The translations under genes were made by a program, and so were the position numbers. The notes under the pieces are model-generated. The model had not been told where the DNA came from. It made no database searches and was given only the letters and a program-made list of their open reading frames with translations. Of a stretch of 46,016 bases of DNA, positions 31,317 to 39,732 are shown piece by piece (within the stretch, counting starts at the first letter, position 1; each line of letters starts with the position of its first letter). This stretch comes from Clostridia bacterium (GTDB lineage: Bacteria > Bacillota > Clostridia > Oscillospirales > Acutalibacteraceae): positions 1 through 46,016 of the forward strand of contig JAFRUO010000014.1 of assembly GCA_017438845.1 (NCBI GenBank), in the 5' to 3' direction.

Positions 31317-32069
31317 ATGGAAATTCAAGATTTTTTTAAGGAACACAAATCGGTTGCCGTCGCCTTTTCGGGCGGCGTTGACTCCGCCGTGCTTCTTATG
31401 CTTGCGCTCCGCTGTGCCGAAAGGGTAAAGGCTTATTTTGTAAAGAGTCCGTTTCAGCCTGCCTTTGAGCTTGAGGACGCCAAAAAAACCGCAGAGCTTC
31501 TGGGCGCTCCTCTTGAGGTGCTTTGTGCAGACGTGCTTTCCGACCCGACTGTCAGGTCAAACCCTAAGGACAGATGCTATTACTGTAAAAAAAGAATATT
31601 CGGTATTATTTCCGAAAAGGCGCACAGCGACGGCTTTGACACACTGCTTGACGGCACCAACGCCTCCGACGACGAGACTGACAGACCCGGAGTCAGGGCG
31701 CTTCGTGAGCTTGGCGTGCTTTCACCGCTGAGAGAATGCGGCCTTGACAAGGCTTATATCCGTAAGCTTGCCGCCGAAAACGGGCTTCCCGTTTTTGACA
31801 AGCCGTCCTATGCCTGTCTTGCAACGAGAATACCGTACGGTACGCCGATAAGCGAGGAGGTTTTATTGAAAACCGAAAACGCCGAGGGCCTTTTAATGCG
31901 GGAGGGCTTCAGAAATTTTCGAATACGCTATGCCGACGGCTCGGCAAGGCTTGAGCTGGGGAAAGCCGAATTTACCATTCTGCAGGAAAAAAGGGAAAAA
32001 ATTTACGAAATGCTTATTAAAAGCTATGACAATGTTTATCTTGATTTGAAGGAGAGAACCGATGAATAA
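31317..32069 (+). CDS. larE: LarE, ATP-dependent sulfur transferase for nickel-pincer cofactor
   Basis: 250 residues from the ATG at 31317; the GTG at 31305 is part of the GGAGTG ribosome site. The PP-loop SGGVDS (18-23) activates the carboxyl group as an adenylate. NPKDRCYYCKK and KPSYACLATRIPYG are family signatures; the Cys in ACLATR is where the sacrificial sulfur donor lies in the Lactobacillus enzyme. LarE adds sulfur to the P2CMN precursor made by LarB. Overlaps larB by 8 bases. LarA, the usual racemase client, is not seen in the window. Confidence 0.9.
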   Translation: MEIQDFFKEHKSVAVAFSGGVDSAVLLMLALRCAERVKAYFVKSPFQPAFELEDAKKTAELLGAPLEVLCADVLSDPTVRSNPKDRCYYCKKRIFGIISEKAHSDGFDTLLDGTNASDDETDRPGVRALRELGVLSPLRECGLDKAYIRKLAAENGLPVFDKPSYACLATRIPYGTPISEEVLLKTENAEGLLMREGFRNFRIRYADGSARLELGKAEFTILQEKREKIYEMLIKSYDNVYLDLKERTDE

Positions 32070-32817
32070 GGAAGAGCTGAAAAATATGCTCGAGGAGGTT
32101 GCCGCAGGCAAACTCTCACCCGACGAAGCGGTAAACAGAATTAAGCTTCAACCCTATGACGACCTCGGCTTTGCCAAGATTGACACGCACAGGGGCGTAC
32201 GTCAGGGAGAGGGCGAGGTGATTTACGGCGCCGGCAAAACCGTCGAGCAGTTAGTAAAGATTGTTTCCCATATTCTTTCGGGCGACTCGGAAAGCGTACT
32301 GATTACAAGAATGAGCAGGGATGCGGCTGACGTCCTTTCGGAGAGCGTACCGCTGTTTTACGACCCGCTTTCAAAAATCGGGATTGCAGGCAAAAAGCCC
32401 GAGGCAGGGCAGAGAGGCAACATCGTAATTGCCACCGGCGGCACAAGCGACCTTCCCGTCGCAGAGGAGGCGGCGCTTACCGCAGAATACTACGGCAACC
32501 GGGTAACAAGGCTTTACGACGTCGGCGTTTCGGGTATTCACCGCCTTTTTGACAATGCAGAGCTGCTGGTCAATGCGAGGGTTGTAATTGCCGTCGCAGG
32601 TATGGAGGGAGCGCTTGCAAGTGTTGTCGGCGGAATGGTTGACTGTCCTGTTATCGCAGTGCCTACAAGCGTGGGCTACGGTGCGAATTTCGGCGGACTG
32701 TCGGCGCTTTTATCTATGCTTAATTCCTGTGCAAGCGGAGTCAGCGTTGTTAACATTGATAACGGCTTCGGCGCAGGCTATCTTGCAGGTATGATTAATA
32801 AAATGCAGGTGACATAA
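32062..32817 (+). CDS. larB: LarB, nicotinic-acid adenine dinucleotide carboxylase/hydrolase
   Basis: 251 residues. The C-terminal half is the PurE/AIR-carboxylase-like domain: IVIATGGTSDLPVAEEAALT, DVGVSGIHRLF, GMEGALASVVGGMV and PTSVGYGANFGGL. LarB carboxylates the pyridinium ring of NaAD and cleaves the phosphoanhydride to give P2CMN, the first step to the nickel-pincer nucleotide. Overlaps larE by 8 bases and shares TAATG with larC, so all three are coupled. Confidence 0.92.
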   Translation: MNKEELKNMLEEVAAGKLSPDEAVNRIKLQPYDDLGFAKIDTHRGVRQGEGEVIYGAGKTVEQLVKIVSHILSGDSESVLITRMSRDAADVLSESVPLFYDPLSKIGIAGKKPEAGQRGNIVIATGGTSDLPVAEEAALTAEYYGNRVTRLYDVGVSGIHRLFDNAELLVNARVVIAVAGMEGALASVVGGMVDCPVIAVPTSVGYGANFGGLSALLSMLNSCASGVSVVNIDNGFGAGYLAGMINKMQVT

Positions 32818-33980
32818 TGAATATTTATTTTGAATGCAATATGGGTGCGGCAGGCGATATGCTTGCCTCGGCGCTTGTCGATTTGTCCGAGGACAGACAG
32901 GGGACTGTCGACGAGCTCAATTCCCTCGGGCTTCCGGACACAAAAATCCTTTTGAGCGACGGCGAGCAGTGCGGAATATACGGCACTCACCTTGAAATTT
33001 TAATCGGCGGGGAAAAGGAAACGCCCGATTCGCATCACGGGCACCATCATCACCGCCACGGCAGAAGCCTTGCCGATATCAACGAAATAATTGCTTGCCT
33101 TAATATAAGCGAGGAAATCAAGCAGGACGTAAGAAACATCTACGGTATTGTTGCCGAGGCGGAGGCTAAGGCTCACCGCAAGGAGGTAACTCAGGTGCAT
33201 TTTCACGAGCTGGGTATGCTTGACGCGGTCGCTGACATCACCGTTACAGCCTATCTTTTAAGGAAGCTGAAGGCAGAAAAAATCATCTGCTCCCCGATTA
33301 ATGTCGGTAACGGCACCGTGAAGTGCGAGCACGGAATAATTCCCGTGCCTGCGCCTGCAACGGCAAACATACTGACAGGCGTGCCGTACTATAAAAGCGA
33401 CATTCAGACCGAGCTTTGTACTCCTACGGGCGCGGCTCTGCTTAAATACTTTTCCGACAGCTTTGAGAGAGACCCCAAGCTTGAGATCGTTAAGAAAATC
33501 GGTATCGGCACAGGCACAAAGAAGCTTGAAAGGGCGAACATAATAAGGGTGTTTTGCTATGAGGAGGAGAGCACGGTTACCGAGCTTTCCTGCAACATTG
33601 ACGACATCACGGGCGAGGAGGCGGCATACGCTTCCGAAAAAATGCTCGATGAGGGCGCGCTTGACTGCTTTATCACACCGATATTTATGAAGAAGGGCAG
33701 ACCCGCATATATGTTTACGGTGCTTTGCAAACCGTCCGAGGAGGAGAAATTTGCCGCCCTTATTTTTAAGCACACCACGACAATAGGCATAAGGAAATAC
33801 ACGCCCTCGCGCTATACGCTTAAAAGGGAATTTAACGAAGAGGGCGGTGTTACGGTTAAACGCTCGGAGGGCTTCGGCACCGAGAGAAAAAAGGCGGAGT
33901 TCGATGAAATCAAGGCGCTTGCCGACGAAAGGGACATTTCCGTTTTTGAGGCAAGAGAGCTTATTAATAACAAACAGTAA
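32817..33980 (+). CDS. larC: LarC, nickel insertion protein of nickel-pincer cofactor
   Basis: 387 residues in one continuous frame; in Lactobacillus plantarum the two halves are joined by a programmed frameshift, which is not needed here. Starts MNIYFECNMGAAGDMLASAL, the LarC signature. A His-rich loop at about residues 72-84 (HHGHHHHRHGR) probably binds nickel. The C-terminal half includes NIDDITGEEAAYASEKML and GRPAYMFTVLC, both typical of LarC2. It inserts nickel with CTP to finish the cofactor. Confidence 0.93.
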   Translation: MNIYFECNMGAAGDMLASALVDLSEDRQGTVDELNSLGLPDTKILLSDGEQCGIYGTHLEILIGGEKETPDSHHGHHHHRHGRSLADINEIIACLNISEEIKQDVRNIYGIVAEAEAKAHRKEVTQVHFHELGMLDAVADITVTAYLLRKLKAEKIICSPINVGNGTVKCEHGIIPVPAPATANILTGVPYYKSDIQTELCTPTGAALLKYFSDSFERDPKLEIVKKIGIGTGTKKLERANIIRVFCYEEESTVTELSCNIDDITGEEAAYASEKMLDEGALDCFITPIFMKKGRPAYMFTVLCKPSEEEKFAALIFKHTTTIGIRKYTPSRYTLKREFNEEGGVTVKRSEGFGTERKKAEFDEIKALADERDISVFEARELINNKQ

Positions 33981-33995
33981 GGAAAGGGTGAATTT

Positions 33996-35108
33996 ATGTC
34001 TGAGTATTTCGGCAAGGAGGTACCCAAGCTCGGCTTCGGGCTTATGAGACTTCCGAAGAAAGGAATCGCCACCGATATTGAACAGGTAAAGAAAATGGTT
34101 GATATGTTTATCGAGGCAGGCTTTACCTACTTTGACACGGCTTATGTTTACCTCGGCTCCGAGGCGGCAACGAAAAAGGCGCTTGTCGACCGCTATCCGA
34201 GAGAGGCTTACACGCTTGCAAGCAAAATCAACGCCTCGGTAGCACCGACCGAAAAGTTCGCCAAAAAGGAGTTTTTCACCTCCCTTGAAAGGACGGGGGC
34301 AGGTTATTTTGACTACTATCTGCTTCACGCCTTTATGGACAACAACTACAAAAAATACGACAGGTTTCATCTGTGGGATTTTGTAAAGGAACAGAAGGAA
34401 AAGGGGCTTGTAAAGCATTTCGGTTTTTCATTCCACGCAGGGCCGAAGTTGCTTGACGAAATTCTTACCGAGCACCCCGAGGTCGATTTTATTCAGCTTC
34501 AGTTAAACTACGCCGACTGGGAAAATCCGTCGGTCACCTCAAGGGCGAATTATGAGGTAGCACGCAAGCACGGCAAATCCATTGTTGTAATGGAGCCCGT
34601 AAAGGGCGGTGCGCTTGCAAAGCCCGGCAAAGAGGTTGAGAAGCTTTTCAAGCAGTATAATCCCGACGCGTCGGCGGCTTCGTGGGCAATCCGTTTTGCC
34701 GCGTCGCTTGACGGAATAATCACCGTGCTTTCGGGTATGTCGAACATTGAACAGATGCAGGATAACCTTTCGTATATGAAGGACTTCAAACCCTTAAACG
34801 ACGAGGAGCAGAAGATTATTCAAAAGGCTCAGCGCATACTCGGCAAGTCCTCTACGGTCCCCTGCACGGCTTGTCATTACTGCACGGAGGGCTGTCCGCA
34901 GAAAATAGCCATTCCCGACATTTTCTCGGCGCTTAATCTTCAGCTCGGAAACGGTCAGCTTGACGAGGCGAAAAAGGCTTACCTTGAGGCAACCGCAGAG
35001 GGCGGACACGCTTCGGACTGCATTGCCTGCGGTCAGTGTGAGGGAGCATGTCCTCAGCATATAGCGATTATCGACTGTCTGAAAAAGGCGGCGGAAACGC
35101 TTGAATAA
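33996..35108 (+). CDS. Aldo/keto reductase with two C-terminal [4Fe-4S] ferredoxin motifs
   Basis: 370 residues. The N-terminal AKR barrel starts LGFGLMRLPKKG and has the catalytic-type segment YFDTAYVYLGSE (Asp/Tyr), SKIN and the late VLSGMSNIEQ. Residues ~288-370 hold two four-Cys clusters: CTACHYCTEGCP and CIACGQCEGACP. This fused class is common in anaerobes and probably reduces a carbonyl using electrons from ferredoxin or NAD(P)H. RBS GGAAAGGG. It lies 15 bases after larC, so it may be linked to lactate or hydroxy-acid metabolism, but that is inferred only. Confidence 0.88.
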   Translation: MSEYFGKEVPKLGFGLMRLPKKGIATDIEQVKKMVDMFIEAGFTYFDTAYVYLGSEAATKKALVDRYPREAYTLASKINASVAPTEKFAKKEFFTSLERTGAGYFDYYLLHAFMDNNYKKYDRFHLWDFVKEQKEKGLVKHFGFSFHAGPKLLDEILTEHPEVDFIQLQLNYADWENPSVTSRANYEVARKHGKSIVVMEPVKGGALAKPGKEVEKLFKQYNPDASAASWAIRFAASLDGIITVLSGMSNIEQMQDNLSYMKDFKPLNDEEQKIIQKAQRILGKSSTVPCTACHYCTEGCPQKIAIPDIFSALNLQLGNGQLDEAKKAYLEATAEGGHASDCIACGQCEGACPQHIAIIDCLKKAAETLE

Positions 35109-35135
35109 TCTTTGACTTTAAGGAGCGAAGCTACG

Positions 35136-35828
35136 GTGGAGGGCTTTGACTTTTACATCAGAAAAAAAGAGGATTTAATCAAAGCCGTAGAGAGCTGCGG
35201 CTTTGTTCCTTTGTTCAGAAATTCAATCAAGGGCTTTTCGGTCGAGGAACACGTTGCGCCCGAGGTCTGGTTTTCGGGCGATGAAGGCGTCTGGGAGTGG
35301 AAGGGTCCGGTAATCCGTGCGACCGGCTGCGCCTACGGGAAATTTTTTGACCGCAAGGCTGTGTTTATAAGCCGTGAATGGTTTCCGGACTTTGCGAATT
35401 ACCGCCGTGACGGATACGATTTTGACGCTCTGTATGACGATGGGAAGGCGAGATTCGGCGATAAATATCTTTATGAGCTTATCGAAAAGAATGCGCCCGT
35501 TTCCTCAAAGGCCCTGAAAATACTCGGCGACTACGGAAAAAACGGCAAGAAGGGGTTTGAGGGGATTATCACCCGTCTTCAGGAGCAGTGCTATGTAATC
35601 ACCGATGACTTTGTCTATCAGCTTGACAGGCACGCAAACCCATACGGCTGGGGTGTTGCGGAGTATTCCACGCCCGAAGTTTTTATGGGTAAGGATTTTA
35701 CCGAGAGGGTTTATTCACGCTCTCCCGAGCAGTCCTTTGAAAGGGTGCTCACTCAGCTTAAAGGGCTGTTGCCCGACGCACAGGAGGAAGCCCTCAAAAA
35801 GCTTTTAAAAAAGGGGAATGTACAGTGA
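35136..35828 (+). CDS. AlkZ-related winged-helix protein
   Basis: 230 residues from a GTG at 35136, chosen because AAGGAG lies 10 bases upstream; a TTG at 35112 would place that RBS inside the gene. The sequence (FDFYIRKKEDLIKAVESCGF, then FEGIITRLQEQCYVITDDFV and YGWGVAEYSTPE) fits the short AlkZ-related proteins of Clostridia. They share the HTH_42 fold of the AlkZ DNA glycosylase. No catalytic QxQ motif is evident, so glycosylase activity is doubtful. It overlaps the next gene by 4 bases. Confidence 0.65.
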   Translation: MEGFDFYIRKKEDLIKAVESCGFVPLFRNSIKGFSVEEHVAPEVWFSGDEGVWEWKGPVIRATGCAYGKFFDRKAVFISREWFPDFANYRRDGYDFDALYDDGKARFGDKYLYELIEKNAPVSSKALKILGDYGKNGKKGFEGIITRLQEQCYVITDDFVYQLDRHANPYGWGVAEYSTPEVFMGKDFTERVYSRSPEQSFERVLTQLKGLLPDAQEEALKKLLKKGNVQ

Positions 35829-36637
35829 GTTTTGAAGTAAAAAAAATAAGTGCGGACGGCACGAAATTCGCGTACATGAAATTCGGAAGCGGTAAAACTC
35901 CGCTTGTAATTATACCGGGGCTCAGCCTGCAAAGTGTTATTCCCGCCGCCGAAGCGATTGAAAAGCATTATCAGGTGTTGACGGAGGAGTTTTGTGTTTA
36001 TCTGTTTGACAGTCCCGTAGCTCCCGGCGAAGGCTATAATATTGACCGATACGCTGCCGATATTTATGCGGCGATAAAGAAGCTCGGTCTTGAAAGCATC
36101 TGTCTTTTCGGCGTTTCTCAAGGCGGTATGGTTGCACAGACCGTTACTGTTTCGCATCCTGAGCTTGTCGCAGGTCTTGCTCTGGGCTCAACCGCCTGCC
36201 GTATGGACCCTGACAGACACGAGGCGGTTGATACGTGGACGGCGCTTGCACGGCAGGGCAAATGTGAGGAGCTTTATCTGGCTTTCGGCGAGAGGGTATA
36301 TCCTCCCGAAACCTTTGAGAGCTTCAAACAGGCTTTTTCTCAGGCGGCAAAAACGGTTACCGAAGCCGACCTGAAACGTTTTGTTATTCTCGGAAACGGC
36401 TCGGCGGGCTTTGATGTAAGCGATAAGCTGTCACGCATCGGCTGTCCCGTGCTTGTAATCGGGGATACGGACGACCGTGTGCTCGGCGCAGAAGCGTCAT
36501 ATGAAATTAAGGAAAAAATAAAGGACGCCCGGCTTTATATGTATGAGGGCTACGGACATGCCGCTTATGACACGGCGCCCGATTACGCCGAGCGCTTGTA
36601 TTCGTTTTTTAAAAGCATTAATAACACCGTAAGGTGA
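35825..36637 (+). CDS. Alpha/beta hydrolase
   Basis: 270 residues, GTG start overlapping the previous stop (GTGA). The nucleophile elbow is GVSQGGM, the acid is probably in GDTDDRVLG, and the His in GYGHAAYDT near the C-terminus. The oxyanion region is IIPGLSLQS. This is a general esterase/lipase-type fold; substrate unknown. It belongs to the transcription unit that starts at larE. Confidence 0.85.
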   Translation: MSFEVKKISADGTKFAYMKFGSGKTPLVIIPGLSLQSVIPAAEAIEKHYQVLTEEFCVYLFDSPVAPGEGYNIDRYAADIYAAIKKLGLESICLFGVSQGGMVAQTVTVSHPELVAGLALGSTACRMDPDRHEAVDTWTALARQGKCEELYLAFGERVYPPETFESFKQAFSQAAKTVTEADLKRFVILGNGSAGFDVSDKLSRIGCPVLVIGDTDDRVLGAEASYEIKEKIKDARLYMYEGYGHAAYDTAPDYAERLYSFFKSINNTVR

Positions 36638-36653
36638 AAAAAGGAGATTTGTT

Positions 36654-36857
36654 ATGCAATACAGAACAACTCAGGTAGTTTTAAAGGAAAAGCTTATCGG
36701 CCATGACGCTAAAAACCTTCAGGAGCTTGACAACGTGCTCAATTCCTGGGCTCAGCAGGGCTGGGTGCTTAACACCATGACTACGACCGTTGCAGGCAAC
36801 ACGGGAATAGGCGGCGGCGACCGCACGGTGTTTACGCTTGTGTTTATGCATCAGTAA
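36654..36857 (+). CDS. DUF4177 family protein
   Basis: 67 residues, small soluble protein. QELDNVLNSWAQQGWVLNTM is characteristic of DUF4177: a short strand, a helix ending NSWAQQGW, then a beta hairpin. Function of the family is unknown. RBS AAAAGGAG precedes ATG. Last gene of the lar-led unit; terminator at 36873. Confidence 0.85.
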   Translation: MQYRTTQVVLKEKLIGHDAKNLQELDNVLNSWAQQGWVLNTMTTTVAGNTGIGGGDRTVFTLVFMHQ

Positions 36858-36872
36858 GAATTTCCCGAATTA

Positions 36873-36901
36873 AAGCCCTCACCGAGGGCTTTTATTTTTT
36901 T
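36873..36901 (+). terminator. Rho-independent terminator
   Basis: AAGCCCTC (36873-36880) pairs with GAGGGCTT (36884-36891) around ACC, followed by TTATTTTTTT. Confidence 0.92.
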
Positions 36902-36942
36902 CGGAAAGCGAAAATATTAATATTTGTTTTAGTTCGTTTTTA

Positions 36943-36951
36943 TGGTATAAT
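36943..36951 (+). promoter_or_regulatory. Extended -10 promoter element
   Basis: TGG-TATAAT is an extended -10 sequence 30 bases before the metallophosphoesterase start. The -35 region (TTTGTT at 36923) is weak. Confidence 0.6.
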
Positions 36952-36981
36952 TAAATAAATATTTTATGAAAAGGAAAAGTT

Positions 36982-38100
36982 ATGAATATTTTTGTAACCT
37001 GGACTTTGCTCTTCATTGCTGCTGAGGCTTTGATAACCGCTGTTCAGTTTTTGTTAAGGAAAAAGAATTTTAAGCCTGCAATTCGCGCAGCTTTGATAAT
37101 TGCGAAGCTGCTCCTGGCAATTGCGTTTGCGGCTCTTCCAATGGCGGGACCCGTTCAGCTTCGCCCCGTTCAGCCGTTTATGATTGCGCTTTATGCGGCG
37201 CTTTTTGCAGACGCCCTTGCAGATACTGTTTACAGTGCGATAATCGCAATCGGCAAAAAAGAAAGAAAATTTCTCTTTTACAAGGCGATGAGTCTTGTGT
37301 TCGGAATACTGTTCTTTGTTTACGGCACGGTTAATATGCAGACGGTGCTTCCGAATTATCATACATATAAATCGGAAAAGATTAAAACGGAGCATAAAAT
37401 AATATTTGCCGCTGATATTCACGTCGGCAGCGCACAGGAGCTTTCCACGCTCGAAAAAGAGGTTAATGCGATGCTCTCGGAGAAACCCGAGTGTATAATT
37501 CTCGGCGGCGACATCGTTGACGATTATACCGAAAAGCAGGAAATGGAAGAAACCTTCAGGCTGTTCGGAAACTGCGGAGTGCCCGTGTACTATCTCTACG
37601 GCAACCACGACCGACAAAAACACGCGGAATATGCTCACGGACTGCAGTTTACCGCTGAGGAGCTCGAAAAGACAATAAAGGACAGCGGAGTAATTGTGCT
37701 TAAGGATGAATATATTGCTTTGGCAAGCGACCTTTTGCTTCTCGGCAGAGAGGACATCAGCGAGGGCGGGGAAAGACTGAAAGCCGCCGAATTGAAAAAT
37801 CCCGCTCCCGAAAAGTATCTGATAGTTGCCGATCATCAGCCCTTTGAGTTTAAGGACAACCTTGTCACGGGAGCGGACCTTCAGTTTTCCGGACACACCC
37901 ACGCAGGTCAGCTTTTCCCGTTGCGTGCGCTTTATTCGGTAATCGGCTACGCTTACGGCGACTTTTACGAGGGCGACGCTGTTATGAATGTCAGCGCAGG
38001 CGCCTGCGGCTGGCGCGTACCGTTCAGGACGGAAAAGCATTGTTATTATGAGGTGATTACACTTCAGCCCGAAAATACACAGAACATTGTCGGAGAATAA
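36982..38100 (+). CDS. Membrane metallophosphoesterase
   Basis: 372 residues. The N-terminal third has about four hydrophobic helices. The catalytic domain carries the full metallophosphoesterase set: ADIHVG (D-x-H), GGDIVDD, GNHDR, ADHQP and GHTHAGQ. It resembles YkuE/YpbG-like enzymes that cleave phosphodiesters or phospholipids at the membrane. RBS AAAAGGAAAAG. The next gene starts 2 bases after the stop, so both are co-expressed. Confidence 0.87.
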   Translation: MNIFVTWTLLFIAAEALITAVQFLLRKKNFKPAIRAALIIAKLLLAIAFAALPMAGPVQLRPVQPFMIALYAALFADALADTVYSAIIAIGKKERKFLFYKAMSLVFGILFFVYGTVNMQTVLPNYHTYKSEKIKTEHKIIFAADIHVGSAQELSTLEKEVNAMLSEKPECIILGGDIVDDYTEKQEMEETFRLFGNCGVPVYYLYGNHDRQKHAEYAHGLQFTAEELEKTIKDSGVIVLKDEYIALASDLLLLGREDISEGGERLKAAELKNPAPEKYLIVADHQPFEFKDNLVTGADLQFSGHTHAGQLFPLRALYSVIGYAYGDFYEGDAVMNVSAGACGWRVPFRTEKHCYYEVITLQPENTQNIVGE

Positions 38101-38101
38101 T

Positions 38102-39577
38102 ATGGAGCATAAAAAACCGTTTCTTATTGCGGCAGGTTATATTGCCGTTGCGCTTTTCACGCTTTGCGCCGTATTAATCGGCGGCAAAAGCTACACTGTA
38201 TATGTAAACAATCCTTATAATACACGCTCGGTTTCGGTGAGAAGCACCGAAGAGGGAATAGTCAAAGACACCGAAAAAGCTTTTAAGGACGGATATGTTG
38301 CCGTAAAATTCGAATCCATAAAGCCCGGCAAGACGCAGGCCTATGTCACCTTGTATAACGAGGAAAACATAAGGGAGCACATCACGGCATACAGTGACTT
38401 TACCGTTCTTCCCACGGGTGTGATTTATATAACGGGCTATGAATACGGCGGACTTCGCTTTACCGTCCTCGGCATGGCGCTTCTGACGGTGTACACGTGT
38501 GCCCTGTGCCTGGCAGATTTTATTCACAGAAAGAAAACTCAGTTTTTCTCTCACAGAACAATGCTTGCCCTGGCGCTGACGGTGTTCTTCGGACTGCAGG
38601 GCATAATGTATACAACGCTGTACTGCATGAACGTTATTATGCCGCAGAGAATGGAGGGCTGGAGGCTTTTTAATTTTGCAGGCTTTATTATGTCGGCACT
38701 GTTTTTGCTTTCAATACCTCTTATTGTTGCCTTTGCAGGCTTTCTTTCGTTCAGCAATTTGTCGCTTATCAGGCGTGAGGGCTTCAGGAAGAACAATCTG
38801 TTCGGTATACTTATAAGCCTTGTGCTCTTTGTGGGCTCGGTTTTATGCGTACTGTCAGCCGTCAAAAATCCGAACTCAGTGGGTATTGAAATGGCGCAGG
38901 TCCGTGACGCAGTTATAAGGACGGTCGTTTCCTCCTCGTTTGTTTATTTTGAGTGCATCCTGTTTTCGGCTATGCTGTGTACGCAGTATGCCGCAAGGCA
39001 TGAGCCAAAGTACAATCAGGATTTTATTGTGATTCTCGGTTGCAGGGTCGGCAAAGACGGAAAACCCCTTCCGCTTTTACGGGGCAGAATTGACCGTGCG
39101 CTTGACTTTTACCGCAAGCAGCTCGAGTGCGGCGGCAGGCAGGCTTACTTTATCCCGACGGGCGGCAAGGGCAGTGACGAGGTAATAAGCGAAGCGGAGT
39201 GCATGAGGAATTACCTCGTGGAAAACGGAATTGACGAGAGCCTTATTTTCCCCGAAACCGAAGCCGCAACCACGCTCGAAAATATGAAGTTTTCGAAGAA
39301 AATTGCCGACTCGCATAAGCAAAACGCAAATATACTTTTTTCAACAACAAACTATCACGTTTTCAGAAGCGGAATATACTCCGCTAAGGCGGGTATGAGG
39401 GCTGACGGCATAGGCGCAAAAACGAAGTGGTATTTCTGGCCTAATGCTCAGATGCGTGAGTTTATCGGACTGCTCGCAAGCGAATGGAAAATCAACATCC
39501 TGCTGATTGCGACCATTACGGCGGTTTCAACACTGTTTGCAAATATCGGCACCATAGTCAGCTGGATAGTAAAATAA
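38102..39577 (+). CDS. Multi-pass membrane protein with YdcF/SanA-like (DUF218) domain
   Basis: 491 residues from the ATG at 38102, set by GGAG 6 bases upstream; an upstream TTG at 38087 lies inside the previous gene. The N-terminal half has about six membrane segments and one extracellular loop (about 40-115). The C-terminal half is a DUF218 domain: VILGCRVGKDGKPLPLLRGR, TGGKGSDEVISEAECM, PETEAATTLENM and TTNYHVFRSG. Related proteins ElyC/SanA act on envelope polysaccharide or undecaprenyl-linked intermediates. Its partner is the phosphoesterase upstream. Terminator at 39592. Confidence 0.85.
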   Translation: MEHKKPFLIAAGYIAVALFTLCAVLIGGKSYTVYVNNPYNTRSVSVRSTEEGIVKDTEKAFKDGYVAVKFESIKPGKTQAYVTLYNEENIREHITAYSDFTVLPTGVIYITGYEYGGLRFTVLGMALLTVYTCALCLADFIHRKKTQFFSHRTMLALALTVFFGLQGIMYTTLYCMNVIMPQRMEGWRLFNFAGFIMSALFLLSIPLIVAFAGFLSFSNLSLIRREGFRKNNLFGILISLVLFVGSVLCVLSAVKNPNSVGIEMAQVRDAVIRTVVSSSFVYFECILFSAMLCTQYAARHEPKYNQDFIVILGCRVGKDGKPLPLLRGRIDRALDFYRKQLECGGRQAYFIPTGGKGSDEVISEAECMRNYLVENGIDESLIFPETEAATTLENMKFSKKIADSHKQNANILFSTTNYHVFRSGIYSAKAGMRADGIGAKTKWYFWPNAQMREFIGLLASEWKINILLIATITAVSTLFANIGTIVSWIVK

Positions 39578-39591
39578 ACAATATGATGATT

Positions 39592-39622
39592 AAGAGGATA
39601 CGGAAAACCGTATCCTCTTTGT
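39592..39622 (+). terminator. Rho-independent terminator
   Basis: AAGAGGATACGG (39592-39603) pairs with CCGTATCCTCTT (39608-39619) around AAAA; a T-rich run follows. Confidence 0.92.
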
Positions 39623-39637
39623 TGTTTTACTATATAA

Positions 39638-39724
39638 ATGACAGCAACCGCTAATATCTATGCCCATTTAGATGATAAGAGAAAGAAAAAAATAGCTAAT
39701 TCAATGTCAACAAAAGAGCTGTAG
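39638..39724 (+). pseudogene. Remnant of a tyrosine recombinase (integrase) C-terminus
   Basis: The frame encodes 28 residues, MTATANIYAHLDDKRKKKIA then NSMSTKEL and a stop. This matches the last block of phage/ICE tyrosine integrases, in which the Tyr of the IYAH stretch is the DNA-cleaving nucleophile. The rest of the gene is absent: an in-frame stop precedes the ATG and no RBS is seen. It is best read as a decay product of a former mobile element. Confidence 0.7.
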
Positions 39725-39732
39725 AATCATGC

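Noticed and set aside
33258..34418. Open frame of 386 codons on the minus strand opposite larC and the aldo/keto reductase
   Set aside because: Both plus-strand genes show strong family motifs over the same region; the antisense frame is low in recognisable structure and arises from codon bias.
37054..38040. Open frame of 328 codons on the minus strand opposite the metallophosphoesterase
   Set aside because: The plus-strand gene carries all catalytic motifs; the antisense frame has no RBS or recognisable domain.
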